Positions 23,228-33,821 are shown, counted from the first letter of the stretch. The stretch: DNA of 64,000 nucleotides from Clytia hemisphaerica (GCA_902728285.1 CACVBU010000532.1:1390059-1454058); one strand, 5' to 3'. The notes: generated by a model from the sequence alone, not told the origin. Program-made: numbers and translations.

Positions 23228-23899
23228 CTAAGAACCTATCTTTTTACAAACGCTTGTTGTTACAATTTTCTTTAGGTATAATTTTGTTCTGGGGCTTCCC
23301 CTGACTTTAAATTGAATAGTTTTATCTTTCATTTGAGCATTGAGCTCGCGTGCTCTCTTGCTAAATTCTTTGATTGTCAATCGTTCAATAATTGTGAGGT
23401 CTTCTGTTGCTCGATAGGATGAAGGAGGGCCTTTGTATGTCGTGATGGTTCTTAAGACTTTGTTCTTGTCTTCTTCATTTTTGAAAACTACCTTGATTGG
23501 TCGATACCTTACTTCCTCCTCTTTCTCTTCCGTGAAAACTCCAATCCTCTGTGTGTTTACAATTTTTATGTCCTTGATACCCAGTTGTAATCCAAGGATT
23601 CTGTACTTAATAAATTTCTCGTCGTAGATTTTCGTTGTATTTTCGGGATCCTCAAAATTTTCTTTGATTCCATGGAAAATTAGATTGCATGCTGTGGATC
23701 GTTGTTTGCCGACTGTTTCACTTTGAGCCATTTTCTCCACCTTATTTGATTCTTGATTCATCTGTTTAGATACAACTTCAGCATAACTAACCTCTTTCAG
23801 ACACAATTCCGCATTCTGTTTCTTCTCTAATAATGCATTTTGTTGGGGTGCAACAGCTGCAAACCTCATTTTCAAGCGGCAATTCTTTGTCATTTTCAT
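23228..23899 (-). CDS. LINE ORF1-like RNA-binding protein
   Basis: A 223-residue open frame. The N-terminal part has helical, Gln/Glu/Lys-rich character (about residues 15-60). The middle has STACNLIFHGIKE, then NTQRIGVFTEE and YRPIKVVFKNEEDKNKVLR, the pattern of the RRM and C-terminal domain of L1-type ORF1 proteins ('transposase 22'). The C-terminus is basic (TIQFKVRGSPRTKLYLKK). Such proteins coat LINE RNA as chaperones. No ORF2, endonuclease or reverse transcriptase follows; 32 bases past the stop an (AAAT)n tail begins. This looks like an ORF1-only element or an internally deleted LINE. A similar domesticated host gene is possible but less likely. Confidence 0.65.
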   Translation of the reverse strand: MKMTKNCRLKMRFAAVAPQQNALLEKKQNAELCLKEVSYAEVVSKQMNQESNKVEKMAQSETVGKQRSTACNLIFHGIKENFEDPENTTKIYDEKFIKYRILGLQLGIKDIKIVNTQRIGVFTEEKEEEVRYRPIKVVFKNEEDKNKVLRTITTYKGPPSSYRATEDLTIIERLTIKEFSKRARELNAQMKDKTIQFKVRGSPRTKLYLKKIVTTSVCKKIGS

Positions 23900-24060
23900 C
23901 GATTTTTTCCTCCATTTTCCTTGCGAAGTTTATCAATCAAACTTTCACCATCTCATAATCACAACCAAATGTATTTTTAAAGCATTTTAAAAGTACATAA
24001 TTTGAAGAAGTTATTAACAATTTAATCACACTCATGTTGCTCACATCTTTTCCCTTCGAT

Positions 24061-24315
24061 CTTTAAGGCCTAGTTTATACGCTAAAGTAAAAACAATTCC
24101 GCACATGTAAATCGGTCAGTGTTTGAGGTCAGGCAAAATTTCCGGGAAATAGCCTATCCCGGCAGTGCGCAGATCTAGGTGGGCTCCGTCTCCTCCGTAG
24201 ATCTTTTTCTTGGGAAGTTGATCTTCAAATTAGTTCTCAAGGTCACTCAAGGTTGGCTTGGATCAAATTATTTCATCTATGGCTCAAATTTTAGGCAATT
24301 TCTCATAGTTTTTGA
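24061..24315 (-). repeat. Dispersed repeat, inverted partner of 1-240
   Basis: Reverse-oriented copy of the sequence at the left edge of the window, with shared runs such as AATTCCGCACATGTAAA and TCTTTTTCTTGGGAAGTTG. It extends about 15 bp past the partner ('tctcatagtttttgag'). Confidence 0.8.
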
Positions 24316-24548
24316 GAACGTTAATTTCATTTAAAAGCGCCGGGTTATTTTTCCATGAATCCGTTTAGAAGTTTTGCGGCGCATTTATTGCTTGAGAGTC
24401 AAGTAAACGATATAGCGCTTTCGCAGCATTAATCTTTGATACGCATTCTGGTGGGACGCTAGTGTGACTAACTGCCAAAAAAGTGAGTTTTTTTCACATG
24501 GCAATCCATTTTTCTTATACTTTACCATTTCTCAAAAGTGACCCCTCA

Positions 24549-25710
24549 TTATAGACCTTTTTTCAAAGAGGCCACCCTGTTGAATAATTATGTAGTCCAG
24601 CAGAAAATCAATTATAAAACCATGCATAATTATTACAATATGCATGATACAGTAATCAGAGTAATTAGAGGGGGTGCCCAGTGCACGAACGGCAAACTTA
24701 TTTTTTACTTTTCTCACTTACTTTTGGTTTTTACATAAATCCTTTTTGACCATCTCGTAAATAAGCTTGAAGTCCTTCTTTCAGTTTGCTTTCACTTTAT
24801 TTGAAAGCTTCTTCTTGGAATAATAAGTCGTTAAAGCGAGCGCTATTCGAACCCAGTCCGCAAACGAGGAACCAGTTCGCGAACGATCTTTTGAAAGAAA
24901 AATTAGAGCTCTGCTCGCAGGTAATACTTTAACTCTCTTCCGAGATGATACAGGGGTATTTGAACTTTTCAAAACCACGCGCTTTCTCACTAAAAAAGCG
25001 TCTGTTTTATAAGAACTTTAGTGTTTTACTAACCTGTTTATTTTTGTAAATATTTTCTTGTCGTCCATTTTTTTGTTTTCCTTTTTAAGTTTTGCTCATC
25101 GAAAAAAGCGCGGCAATGTAGTGTCTTCTTTTTTTAATTGAGATCGCCAGCGCTTTCGAATGTTTTGACGTTGCAATGTCTTCCTTTTGAATATGGTGTT
25201 CGGATCGTTCGCGGACTGGAACCTTTTTTATATCAACTACTGGTGATATGTTTCTATTGATTTTGAATTAATGAGCTAACATGTTTCAATGAAATTTTGT
25301 GTGATGGAAGATAAAAGGTTTTTAAAAGAGGAAAGTCATTTTCAGAACTCTTCTTGCGCAAATTTTCTTATAAAAAACATTTTCTCTCGCGATCAGCCAT
25401 ATTTACAAAAATCCCGAATTACTTGGCCTCGTTCGTTCAAAATCGGTTTGGTGTTGTTTTAGTGCTCCGTTTATTTTAATTTTTGGAGAGGTTGCAAGGA
25501 ATGGTTTGAGGATTCTGCTGCACAAAGGAAGTTCTATAGAAGTTTGTTTTTGGTTGTTTTATTCAAGTTCAAAGACGCTCGTTCGTGCACTGGGGCCGTT
25601 TGTGCACTGGCGAACTGACTCTCTATGCATGATATGGCTCTATCATTGTTTTTATGGCTGGACTACATAATTATTCAACAGGACAGCCTCTTTGAAAAAA
25701 GGTCTATTAT
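24549..25710. mobile_element. Foldback element with AATAGACCTTT ends
   Basis: Inverted ends of about 55 bp: ATTATAGACCTTTTTTCAAA, then 'gaggccaccctgttgaataattatgtagtccagc', are matched in reverse at 25655-25710. A second inverted layer inside has 'gtgcacgaacgg' against 'ccgtttgtgcac', and 'ccagtccgcaaacg' against 'cgttcgcggactgg'. No credible gene. Same terminal motif as 10741-11156 and 58801-59010. Confidence 0.78.
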
Positions 25711-25799
25711 CTGAGACAGAAAAGTACTTTTTACACTGCATGTCATAATAACCCTAGAGTAAGAGGGGGAAATATAATGTAAAGTTTGAGAATTCTTAC

Positions 25800-25871
25800 C
25801 AGACTGCCAGATTCTGCTGCTGTTTCCAAAATTTTAGTTCCAGGAATCTCGGCAAATTGTTTACCATGTTT
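25800..25871 (-). CDS. Possible isolated coding exon
   Basis: A 72-base stop-free segment bounded by a good acceptor (ACTCTTAG) and donor (CTG|GTAAGA) on the minus strand, phase 0 at both ends. It would encode 24 residues containing AEIPGTKILETAAESG. I did not find neighbouring exons that join convincingly and do not recognise the protein. It could be chance. Confidence 0.22.
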
Positions 25872-26554
25872 CTAAGAGTAGGGAAGTAATTTACAGACCG
25901 TAATTATTTGAAAAACCATCTGTTTTTTTCGAAAAAGAATGCTTTTTAAGTTAAAATTTTCAATTATTTATTATTAAATCTAAATTTTAGTTATTTTGTT
26001 TAAGATCATTTAGTATTTTCATCACATTCAATTAAGTAAATAATGGTCTTGAGATTACAAAATCGAACATGACTTTGGGCGGAAGGGCGGGAAAGAAGGC
26101 GTTAGTACCTGCTATAGTTTTGAGAGCGGTTATTTTTCGTAGATCGCACTTCATAAACAGGGCGCCGATAATAACAAAATGGTTACCGAAAGTACCAAAA
26201 GAAATTTTTTGACACTTCACCAACTTCAGCCAACTTCTCCAACATTATCTTCTAAGACTGTACTGGTATTATTTCTTATTCTGAATGGATTTTTTTGTTG
26301 ATTTTTTAATGATAATGTCAATGGTGCAAGCCATTGTGGTGAGACATGGGTATCTTCAAAAAGTTTTTCTTTTTATTTTAAACTTTTAGCAGCAGGACCT
26401 GCCCTAGACAGGAGACCAGTCGTGTGTTTTTTTATAATTTGATGTACACAAGACGGGTTCGAGCTGTGAGTCCAATATTGGACTCACATTTTTTACAGTG
26501 GGAAATTCGAATTTAGCGCTGTCCTCAGTTACTAAAATAAAAATCAAATTTCGA

Positions 26555-26800
26555 GATGTCGGATGTCCGGTGTCGGAGAAGGATATCTTTTCCCACCGGA
26601 AATCAAAACACGGGACATGACCAGTCTGGTGCGTCCGGTGTTTCTTAATTTTTTGTTTCATAAATGTCCGGCGTCCAAAATTCCCTGTATGCAACAAACA
26701 CCGGACTGACACCGGACTTATTGCGTCCGGTGTAGCGAAAGGATACTTTTTGCCACTGGACAAACACACCGGACAGTCCGGTGCGTCGGCGCAGGGTCCT
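26555..26800. repeat. Short array of CCGGTG/CACCGG words
   Basis: Words such as TGTCCGGTGTC, 'gcgtccggtgt', 'acaccggac' and 'agtccggtgcg' recur about nine times in both orientations within 250 bp, alongside 'aggatatctttt' and 'aggatacttttt'. The long minus-strand open frame across it appears to be a by-product of the repeats. Confidence 0.55.
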
Positions 26801-26965
26801 CTTTTAGCTGGAATCAGTGTTGTCCAGACGATCTCAATCGAACGGAATCGACGATCGAACCAGTTGAACCAAATCGAACGCAATCGACCAATTGAAATTC
26901 GATTGTCGAACGCAATCAAATCTCAATAGAATATTACCGCAATTTTCAGATTCGATTGATATTAC

Positions 26966-28047
26966 GACCCACGGCATGGCCCGAACATGTTCGGGCCTGT
27001 TCGGACCATGCTCGGGCCACAAAAAAGTATTATTGAATCGGCCCGAACATTTTGTTCGGACCATGTTCGGGCCATCATAGGAATAGTAGAATTTAATTTT
27101 ATTTACATCTTTCCTGGTTTATCATCATCCATTGTTAAATATTTTCATTAGACAAATTCAAAGTTCCAAATACCAGTTTGATTCACATAGTTGTATACTG
27201 TAACAGTACAAAAAACGATCCAGAAAAATTCTGCTTCGAATAGGAGAAGACCAAGAGAAAAGGGAACGGGATAATAAGAATAAAAGGAGACCATATATTA
27301 TGTAAGATTCAAATAATTCTTTTTTAATAATTTTCCTAACTTAATTGGAAAATAGATGATTAACTTTCAGACTTTTATATTTGAACAATATATATATTTG
27401 AATAAAGATGAAGATTTTTAAATCTGTTTGCTAAAATAAGGAATTTAAAATATAAATATTGGGTCCTGAAATTACACGCGATCGTAGCAAGTTTTCGAAA
27501 ATCAAGAATAAAAAAAAAAAGTAGAATTTAATTTTATTTATACATTTCCTGGTTTATCATCATCCATTGTTAAATATTTTCATTAGACAAATTCAAAGTT
27601 CCAAATACCAGTTTGATTCACAAAGTTGTATACTGTAACAGTACAAAAAACGATTCAGAAAAATTCTGCTTCGAATAGGAGAAGACCAAGAGAAAAGGGA
27701 ATGGGATAAAGAATAAAAAGAAGACCATATTATGTAAGATTCAAATCATTCTTTTTAATAATTTTCCTAACTTAATTGGAAAATAGATGATTAACTTTCA
27801 GACTTTTATATTTGAACAATATATATATTTGAATAAAGATGAAGATTTTTAAATCTGTTTGCTAAAATAAGGAATTTAAAATATAAATATTGGGTCCTGA
27901 AATTACACGCGATCGTAGCAAGTTTTCGAAAATCTGGCAGGAACATGGTCCGAAACTGCGCGGGCCCGTGCGGGCCACGCGTGGCCATTTTTAAAAAGTA
28001 TTAATCAAGAGGCCCGAACATGACCCATGCTGTGGGTCGTATTCGAT
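26966..28047 (-). mobile_element. Second copy of the ACGACCCAC foldback family
   Basis: Starts ACGACCCACGGCATGGCCCG and ends in the inverse GTGGGTCGT, as in element 722-2687. It carries the same end modules and interior in reverse orientation. Interior sequence at 27088-27490 is duplicated at about 27520-27930. The flanks do not show the clean 8-bp duplication seen at the first copy. Confidence 0.72.
27088..27930. repeat. Tandem duplication, ~430-bp unit
   Basis: Two direct copies run from GTAGAATTTAATTTTATTTA through CATCATCCATTGTTAAATAT to GGGTCCTGAAATTACACGCG and 'atcgtagcaagttttcgaaaat'. They differ by scattered substitutions and short indels. The junction lies at about 27505-27520 near an A-run. 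Confidence 0.82.
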
Positions 28048-28810
28048 TGCGTTCGATTAGGATTCAACTGCATTCGATTGTGTTTGCATGTGTTTGATTG
28101 GGTTCGTATATATGTTTAAGACTTTTCCTTATTTGGCACCGATGTAAAAATTTTCTTCCAAACATAAAAAATAAATAAAAAATAAAAAATTAGTATACAA
28201 AATTAAATCAAAACAAAAATGGTAGAGTAGAGCTGCGACTGGCTGCGAGCGGAGCTGCGTAGTTGTATTTTAATGACCAGCCAGGTCTTTCATTTGAGGG
28301 CTATGTATGTTAGCCTCCACTGATGCAAGTTACCCAATCTCACGGTACTCGTTAAAGCTCTAGTCTGATTCGTGGACCTATTCAAAACCAAAACATAGGT
28401 TGTATATATGGTTCGTTGTATTTTAAGGAAGACAATCGAATGCAGTCGAACACCAATCGAACCAGTCGAACAACAATCGAACCAATCGAATATTACCCAG
28501 AACTTTGTTGTTCGTTTGAGATTCAATTGCGTTCGACAATCGAATTTCAATCGGTTGATTGCGTTCGATTTGGTTCGACTGGTTCGATTGTCAATTCCGT
28601 TTGATTGAGATCGTCTGGTGTTGTGCACATCAGGCCAAATATATTTGGTGTATGAATTGATCTTGGGTCGGCGTGTCAGCATATGTAAAGACCATTAAAA
28701 GATGTAAAGTCAGCGTTGTTTATACAGTATTTTATAGGCAAACGAGGCACTCTTTAGACAGGAAAAGGGTGGGCACTGCGTGGGCTTAGTTAGGCAGTAG
28801 TATAGACTTA

Positions 28811-29308
28811 GGTTGGCAGATGATATAATCCACCAGGATGCAAGTGAAATTTTTCAATCTGCAGACCTAGACGGAGGTTCGATTATTATCAGTTATAGGG
28901 TTAGGGTTGGAGCTCGAGAGTCACAATATAAGGCTGAAGGCCTTCTTAGGGGCATATGTACCCTGAGACCTAACTTTAGTTGTAGGGGAACCGATATGGT
29001 TGGGAGCTTTCTTAATAAAGGTCTGTAAATTACACGCTCTAAGTATTTGTGAATGACACCTTTCTGCCGTGTCTCGTTGACGCAAGCGGTAAGGCATTGG
29101 GTTTGTAAACCAAGGTTGCTTGCAATTGGTGGTTCGAGCCGGGATCGGAGACCTATTTCACCGTAACGGGCAAATTTCAGAAAAATACTTAGAAAACAGT
29201 TAGAAACACTTAAGAAAGTAAGAAAATCAGGATAAAAGATAGGAAAGTAGAAAATAGGGGGGGAAATAAGAGAAGATGCATCCTGGTGGATGATATCGCT
29301 TGCCAACC
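28811..29308. mobile_element. MITE with 9-bp duplication and internal tRNA-like segment
   Basis: Ends GGTTGGCAGATGATATAATC and GATATCGCTTGCCAACC are inverted copies, and the match continues as 'ccaccaggatgca' against 'tgcatcctggtgg'. ATAGACTTA (9 bp) lies on both sides (28802-28810 and 29309-29317). No transposase. The interior contains a tRNA-like sequence at 29071-29152. Confidence 0.85.
29071..29152 (+). tRNA. tRNA-like sequence (probable pseudogene or SINE head)
   Basis: It has an A-box-like GACGCAAGCGGTAAGGC and a B-box-like GGTTCGAGCC. The anticodon stem is TTGG/CCAA with loop GTTTGTAAA (TGT, which would read Thr). The extra arm is long, and the outer five bases GTCTC pair with GAGAC. 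The T stem does not pair properly, so it is probably a decayed tRNA or a Pol III-promoter relic carried inside the MITE. Confidence 0.45.
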
Positions 29309-29317
29309 ATAGACTTA

Positions 29318-29795
29318 AATCTTACGGGAAACGCATATTTGTACCCTATGCTGCACGCAAGCACTTAAGCTAAAGTCCAGCAAAAGCAGGACAAAAACCA
29401 GTTTTTTAAAGTTTGCAAAAAAAACAGCACATAGATCTTTCAAATTCAGTATGTGAATAAGGCTGCAATCATAAATATCTTTGTTTCGCGACTCTCGAAA
29501 ATTGAGTAGAATTGAGTCAGTGAGTCGGTAAATTTGTCTGACTTTTTCTTTCCTTCGTTCAAAAATTTTATTATTGCCGATATTTTGCGAGTGATTTCTA
29601 GCGCATTCGCGGTATTTTGACTTTGTTTATCATTACATGCGCCATTTTTGGTCGGAGGTCACAGTTTTCAAAGGTCATAATTTGAAACCACCCATAACAT
29701 GCGGTTGTTTTGGCTGCTGGCTGGCTGGCAGTTTCCTTCAAGAATATACTCCAAAAATGGATGATGGAGGTAAGATAACCCAAACATTTTTACGA
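29318..29795. other. Gene-free stretch left of LTR element
   Basis: No bounded repeat. An ATGGATGATGGAG|GTAAGA at about 29758-29774 looks like a short first exon with a donor, but no second exon could be linked to it. Confidence 0.3.
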
Positions 29796-29800
29796 CCGAC

Positions 29801-29927
29801 TGTACTACCTGAGCAGCAGTACGAAGGGAATGAGACAGTGCTGGAGACGTCTCGACAGTATGTAGTCGTAGTATAAAGAGGATATTTGCCTCGCCAAGTA
29901 TGAACTATGTACACTATATACATTACA
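29801..29927 (-). repeat. 3' LTR (element orientation)
   Basis: Begins TGTACTACCTGAGCAGCAGT and ends CATTACA on the plus strand, so TG...CA in both readings. About 90 percent identical to 32724-32845, with small indels. Confidence 0.88.
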
Positions 29928-29942
29928 TCTCTCCCCCTTTTA
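29928..29942 (-). other. Polypurine tract of LTR element
   Basis: On the minus strand AAAAGGGGGAGAGA directly precedes the TG of the 3' LTR, the position and composition of a plus-strand primer. Confidence 0.75.
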
Positions 29943-30229
29943 CAATAGTAATCCGCCCTGTTCCGGGTCTTTCAGTCTGTGCTTTATTACAGATTTACTT
30001 GTCGCTGTGTCATTCTTTGCGGTGACTTGACTCCCGTTGATGGTAGATGATGACATAAGGTTTCGGATCGTAGAGTGGTGTGATTTTGTTTTTTCGTTGT
30101 TGTCAACAAAGTACGTGATCTCCAACTTGTAGATCGCTGCTTTTCACGTACGCTTTCTTGTCTGCCTTCTCCTTTGCGATCTGCTTGTGTTTACGGTCAT
30201 TTTCTTTAACGTGTTAGTGTTGATAGAGT

Positions 30230-31046
30230 TCTGTTTCTGTTTTTTCGTTCGGTAAGCATGTCTTGTAGTACTGTCGGTTGTTAAAGCAGCTGGGCTGGAG
30301 CGTAACCTGTTGTGCAGTGTGGTGTTGCTCTGTATGATCTGAGGAAGCTTTGCAAGGATGGTTTCCAGCTCTGATTTGAAATGTTGGAGGTCCTGAGGAT
30401 CTTGCCAAGATTGCGCATAAAGTGTTCAACAGTGCCATTTGCCCATGGTGCATATGGTGTGACTTTAACGTGACGAAAACCCATGTGGTTGGCAAATTCT
30501 GTGAAGGCTCTGCTGTTAAAGGTCCGTTGTCACTTCCGAGTTTGTAAGGGATGCCAAAGTTGGTTAGGATCTTGTCATTTGCTGGGATGACGGCTGTTGC
30601 AGATGTGGACGATACTATCTCTACCGCTGGAAATCGAGAGTAGAGACATTGAATGACCAGTACGTATTCCCTGCTTGGTAACGGACCAAAAAGATCAGCT
30701 CGAAGATTCTCCCATGGTCCATTTGGTATCTTTGTCATTTTGTACGGTTCTTGTTGTCAGGTGTTAGTGACAGCTTGGCATGGTAGACACTCTTCAACTG
30801 TCGCGGTCAACATCTTGTCCATGCCTGGGAACCAAATTCTCTCCCTGGCATACTGTTTTGTCTTGACGAGTCCTTGGTGTCCTTCGTGTGCTATTTTGAT
30901 CGCCTTGGCGTGTAAAGATGGTGGGATTAGGATTGTGTTGCGTCGTAGGATAATGTTGTCTGACATTGTGAGCTCGTTGAGGGTGTGTATGACGATAGGT
31001 TGTGCTGCTCATTTTTGTCGATGTAGCCTCTGTAGTCCAGTGGCTT
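30230..31046 (-). pseudogene. Gypsy integrase, frameshifted
   Basis: Several overlapping frames together give an integrase. The H2C2 zinc domain reads HEGHQGLVKTKQYARERIWFPG, split here as HEGHQGLVKT and RERIWFPGMD, ending in CLPCQA. The catalytic core follows with WENLRADLFGPLP, GIPYKLGSDNGP and, in another frame, VTPYAPWANGTVEHFMRNL. At least two frame breaks occur around 30480-30560 and 30740-30760, so it is inactive. It would have inserted the element's cDNA. Confidence 0.82.
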
Positions 31047-31730
31047 AGTGGCTAGCAAGATTACATTCTAATACTATAATACTTCACGTTTGCAAATTGG
31101 TTCCTTCCAAACAACAACAAACACTTTTTGAGGCAATGCAATGTCTTTTAATCTGTTCTGTTCTACAGAAATGCAATGTTTTTCTAACATTTTAGCAACA
31201 AAGCAAGTAAAGATGCATTTAAAAGCATCCTCTTTCGTCTTTAAACGTCTATCAGTTTTGTACCCTAAATTTTTGCGCTTTTAACCATGTTACGAAACAC
31301 ACTCAATATCTTTTATTGGCTTTATTTTCATGAAAAACTGTGTGCAAAAAAGTTGTTCAAGATGAAATTTCCTTTCCAACGGTATATAATACTCGGTGGT
31401 TTGTAACTATAAATTTTTTGAAAATTTTTGATGTCACAAGTCAACTTCAGAGGCTTCTAACTTTTATTGACTTCGTTTTCAGCAAAGACTGTAAGCAAAA
31501 AAGTTCAGAATTGAATTTCCTTTCCAATGGTATATAATACTTGATGGTTTGGATACCTTTAAAAAATTTTAATGACGTCAGCAAAAAAGTGCTCACGTCA
31601 GCAATCACGTGGTTTTCAGACGTGTCTCTGTCAATTTTTTTGTTCAGAATATAATTGTGCATGTCTGTGCCAAGTTTCATGCTTTTTTCACAAACTGAAG
31701 TATTGTTATGATATTTTGGTCTAACAGACT
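31047..31730. repeat. Unclassified insertion interrupting pol
   Basis: Pol reads up to ...KPLDYRGY on one side and ...NAISSS on the other, so this block is foreign or a rearranged spacer. It contains two similar passages (near 31345 and 31495), each with 'tttcctttccaa(c/t)ggtatataatact'. A related passage occurs near 44395. No inverted ends or duplication were clear. Confidence 0.5.
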
Positions 31731-31734
31731 AAAC

Positions 31735-32330
31735 TACTGGATATCGCATTCGCAAGCATCTTCATTTGGTCGTCCTGCTGCATGGCTTGTTGTATTTCTT
31801 TGATGGTGAGTGCTGTTGGTAATGCCATGTTGAGGATTGAATCGATGTAGTTTTCGATCTCCTTCTCTAGGCTGTTGATCTCGATTTAGTTTGCTTTGAC
31901 GTGTCTTGAGAGGTAGTCGGCTGCATTGGCTGCTCCACCTGGTTCGTATTGTATTTTGTAGTTGTAACCTTGTATTTTTAATCGATGCTTGAGAATTCTG
32001 TGTGGCGGTTCTGTTCGATAAGTGGAGTAGAGTGGAACCAGAGGTTTGTGATCGGTTAGAATGGTGAATTCGGGTAGTCCATAAAGATAGATGTAGTTTT
32101 TTGTTACTCCGAACTCGATTGCTGCACTCTCTATTTCGATCTGAGAAAATAGATTGTTGTTCTTGTGGTGTTGTCAAGCAGCTGTCATATCGAACAACTT
32201 GATACTGTTTGGTTTTTGGATCTATCTGTGTTAGGATGCTGGCTAGTCCGGTTTTCTTGGAGCCATCGACGATAAGTTTAGTTTTTCGGTCTGGGTCAAA
32301 GTAAGTTCTGGTACACAAGCTTTCCAATTA
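31735..32330 (-). pseudogene. Gypsy RNase H remnant
   Basis: The minus-strand frame has KTKLIVDGSKKTGLASILTQ, then QVVRYDSCLTTPQEQQ, matching the RNase H domain downstream of Gypsy reverse transcriptase. After that the frame shifts and the connection-domain sequence continues in other frames to about 31735. No reverse transcriptase motif (YXDD) remains upstream. Confidence 0.78.
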
Positions 32331-32704
32331 GCTAATGTGTTCGTCATGATTTTCGTGTAGAGTTCTCAAAGTTCAAGTTTTGTAACTGTGGTTTCGAATG
32401 GAAGTCTCGTGCGCGTGTTTTGTTTTTGTACTGTTGTTGGTGCGTTCCTTTTGTTGTCTCTATTGGATGTGGGTGCATGGAATGGGCGGTTTGTTGGGCG
32501 GTCTTTACTATCGGGACGGATGAGCATGCGTATTTGTGTTCTTTTTGCGTCTTGCTTGATTTGTTCGGTTGAGCGAGGCAAGTTGTTGATGCCGACTGTC
32601 AAAGTCTGTATTTCTTTGAAAACGTGGATTCTGGCAGTGTTCTGCTTTTGTGGAATCAGGTAGTTGTGGGAGATTGATTCTACGGTGCTCTTCTCGTGGA
32701 TCTT

Positions 32705-32723
32705 TTACTTGTTCGTTGCCAAA
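32705..32723 (-). other. Primer binding site of LTR element
   Basis: On the minus strand, two bases after the 5' LTR, the sequence TGGCAACGAACAAG begins with TGG, as expected for pairing with the CCA end of a tRNA. I did not identify the tRNA. Confidence 0.55.
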
Positions 32724-32845
32724 TGTACTACCTGAGCAGCAGGAGTACGAAGGGAATGAGACAGTGACTGGAGACGCCTCAACAGTATGTAGTCGTAGTA
32801 TAAAGAGGATATTTGCCTCGTCTAGTATGAACTATACACATTACA
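32724..32845 (-). repeat. 5' LTR (element orientation)
   Basis: Direct copy of 29801-29927. The right flank is CCGAC (32846-32850), matching CCGAC at 29796-29800 on the left. Confidence 0.88.
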
Positions 32846-32947
32846 CCGACCGACTCACTTTTTAGACCCAACAACATTTCGCGAAATGAAGATATTTGTG
32901 ATTGCCGCCTAAGCAGAGAATAAGCAGTAAATAATACGGGTGCATGT

Positions 32948-33080
32948 CACTTGTCCGACACTTTCTAGTCCGACAGTAAAATAGTCCGACTCTATAAAAT
33001 AAATTTACAATTTACAAGTCTTTTTTTCCGACGTCACTTTTGTCCGAAAACGAAAGATTTTAGAGTGTCGAATGTTGAGT
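32948..33080. repeat. Repeat rich in TGTCCGAC words
   Basis: Contains TTGTCCGACACTTTCTAGTC, 'cgacagtaaaatagtccgac' and further TCCGA words. An inverted relative is at about 42620-42720. It may be an end of a larger foldback element. Confidence 0.6.
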
Positions 33081-33384
33081 AAGGGTTTTTCACTGAGATA
33101 ATATTAATAAAAAGTTCATTTTGGCATAATTACAGTAGAAATAAAGGACCAATCAAATTTGCGCAAAGACAATTTATAGCAAAATAAATGTACCGATTTA
33201 AGGGTCCCTTTTTGCATGTTCAGAATTAAGCTATAAGGGTTGTAAATCACAAACTTTAATTCCAAATCCCCTTCCAGAAAAAAAGAAGGGTCGTAAAAAC
33301 AGCTCACATCCAATTTTTGACTCTTGAAAGTCAAAGCCAAATCCTAATAAGCTCCCCAAAATTTAAGAAAAGTCGTGTTTAGGG

Positions 33385-33821
33385 CCCGGGGGGCGGCACT
33401 CGATCTCGAAAAGACGGTATGTACCGCGCAAAATCAGCTTTTCAAAATCGTACCCTTACAGTGCAGTTCAATATGGCTGAAAAGGTACCCTTTCAGTGCA
33501 TTTTCTCTTGATTTACCCAACCCTTATAGTGCACTATATTTCTCAGCTATAAATCTGCGTGAAAGAAGAAGCTTGGGAAATTTTCTGTTTCAAAGAAAAA
33601 CTGAGAAATTTATTCTTGTCAGCTGTAATTATCAGACAATAGAAACTTTTTTAAATAAACGAGAAGTAAAAACCTTTCTTTTTAACAATTATTTTGAATT
33701 TGTTGCCTTGCAGTGCAATGTCACAGAAACTCACCCTTACAGTGCATTTTGGGATGCTGAAAAACCCCACCCTTAAGCACGGCACATGATGTAGGCCAGA
33801 TCATATGAGTGCCCCCCCGGG
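33385..33821. mobile_element. G-run MITE with CCTTACAGTGCA microrepeats
   Basis: Ends CCCGGGGGGCGGCACTCG and GAGTGCCCCCCCGG are flanked by GTTTAGGG (8 bp) on both sides. The interior repeats 'cccttacagtgca' or close variants about five times. It is the sister of 57837-58056, which carries the same microrepeat. Confidence 0.8.

Larger units (their letters stand above)
26817..28618. mobile_element. Foldback element with outer CAGACGATCTCAATCRAACG arms
   Basis: The left arm (26817-26945) and right arm (28500-28618) are inverted copies. Both run from CCAGACGATCTCAATC through repeated 'atcgaac', 'gcgttcgatt' and 'gaaattcgattgtcgaacgcaatc' phrases. Between the arms sits the CCCGAAC-type element at 26966-28047. 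No TSD was clear. Confidence 0.65.
29801..32845 (-). mobile_element. Gypsy-type LTR retrotransposon, internally deleted
   Basis: Two short direct LTRs (29801-29927 and 32724-32845) are flanked by the 5-bp duplication CCGAC. Pol remnants run on the minus strand in the order RNase H then integrase, as in Ty3/Gypsy elements. A polypurine tract abuts the 3' LTR and a TGG-starting primer site follows the 5' LTR. Only about 390 bp separate the primer site from RNase H, so gag, protease and reverse transcriptase are missing. A further ~680-bp block interrupts pol at about 31047-31730. Confidence 0.85.

Noticed and set aside
26032..26245. Upstream first exon (MLEKLAEVGEV...) for the possible exon at 25800-25871
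   Set aside because: The available donors are in phase 2 while the exon at 25871 starts in phase 0, so they do not join in frame.
26404..26919. 171-residue minus-strand open frame
   Set aside because: It lies over the CCGGTG/CACCGG word array and the arm of a foldback repeat. Its composition follows the repeats and no domain is visible.
31028..31112. tRNA-like SINE at the start of the block interrupting pol
   Set aside because: The apparent A-box (TGGCTTAGTGG) overlaps the conserved pol sequence encoding KPLDY, so the match is largely coincidental. The B-box is weak.
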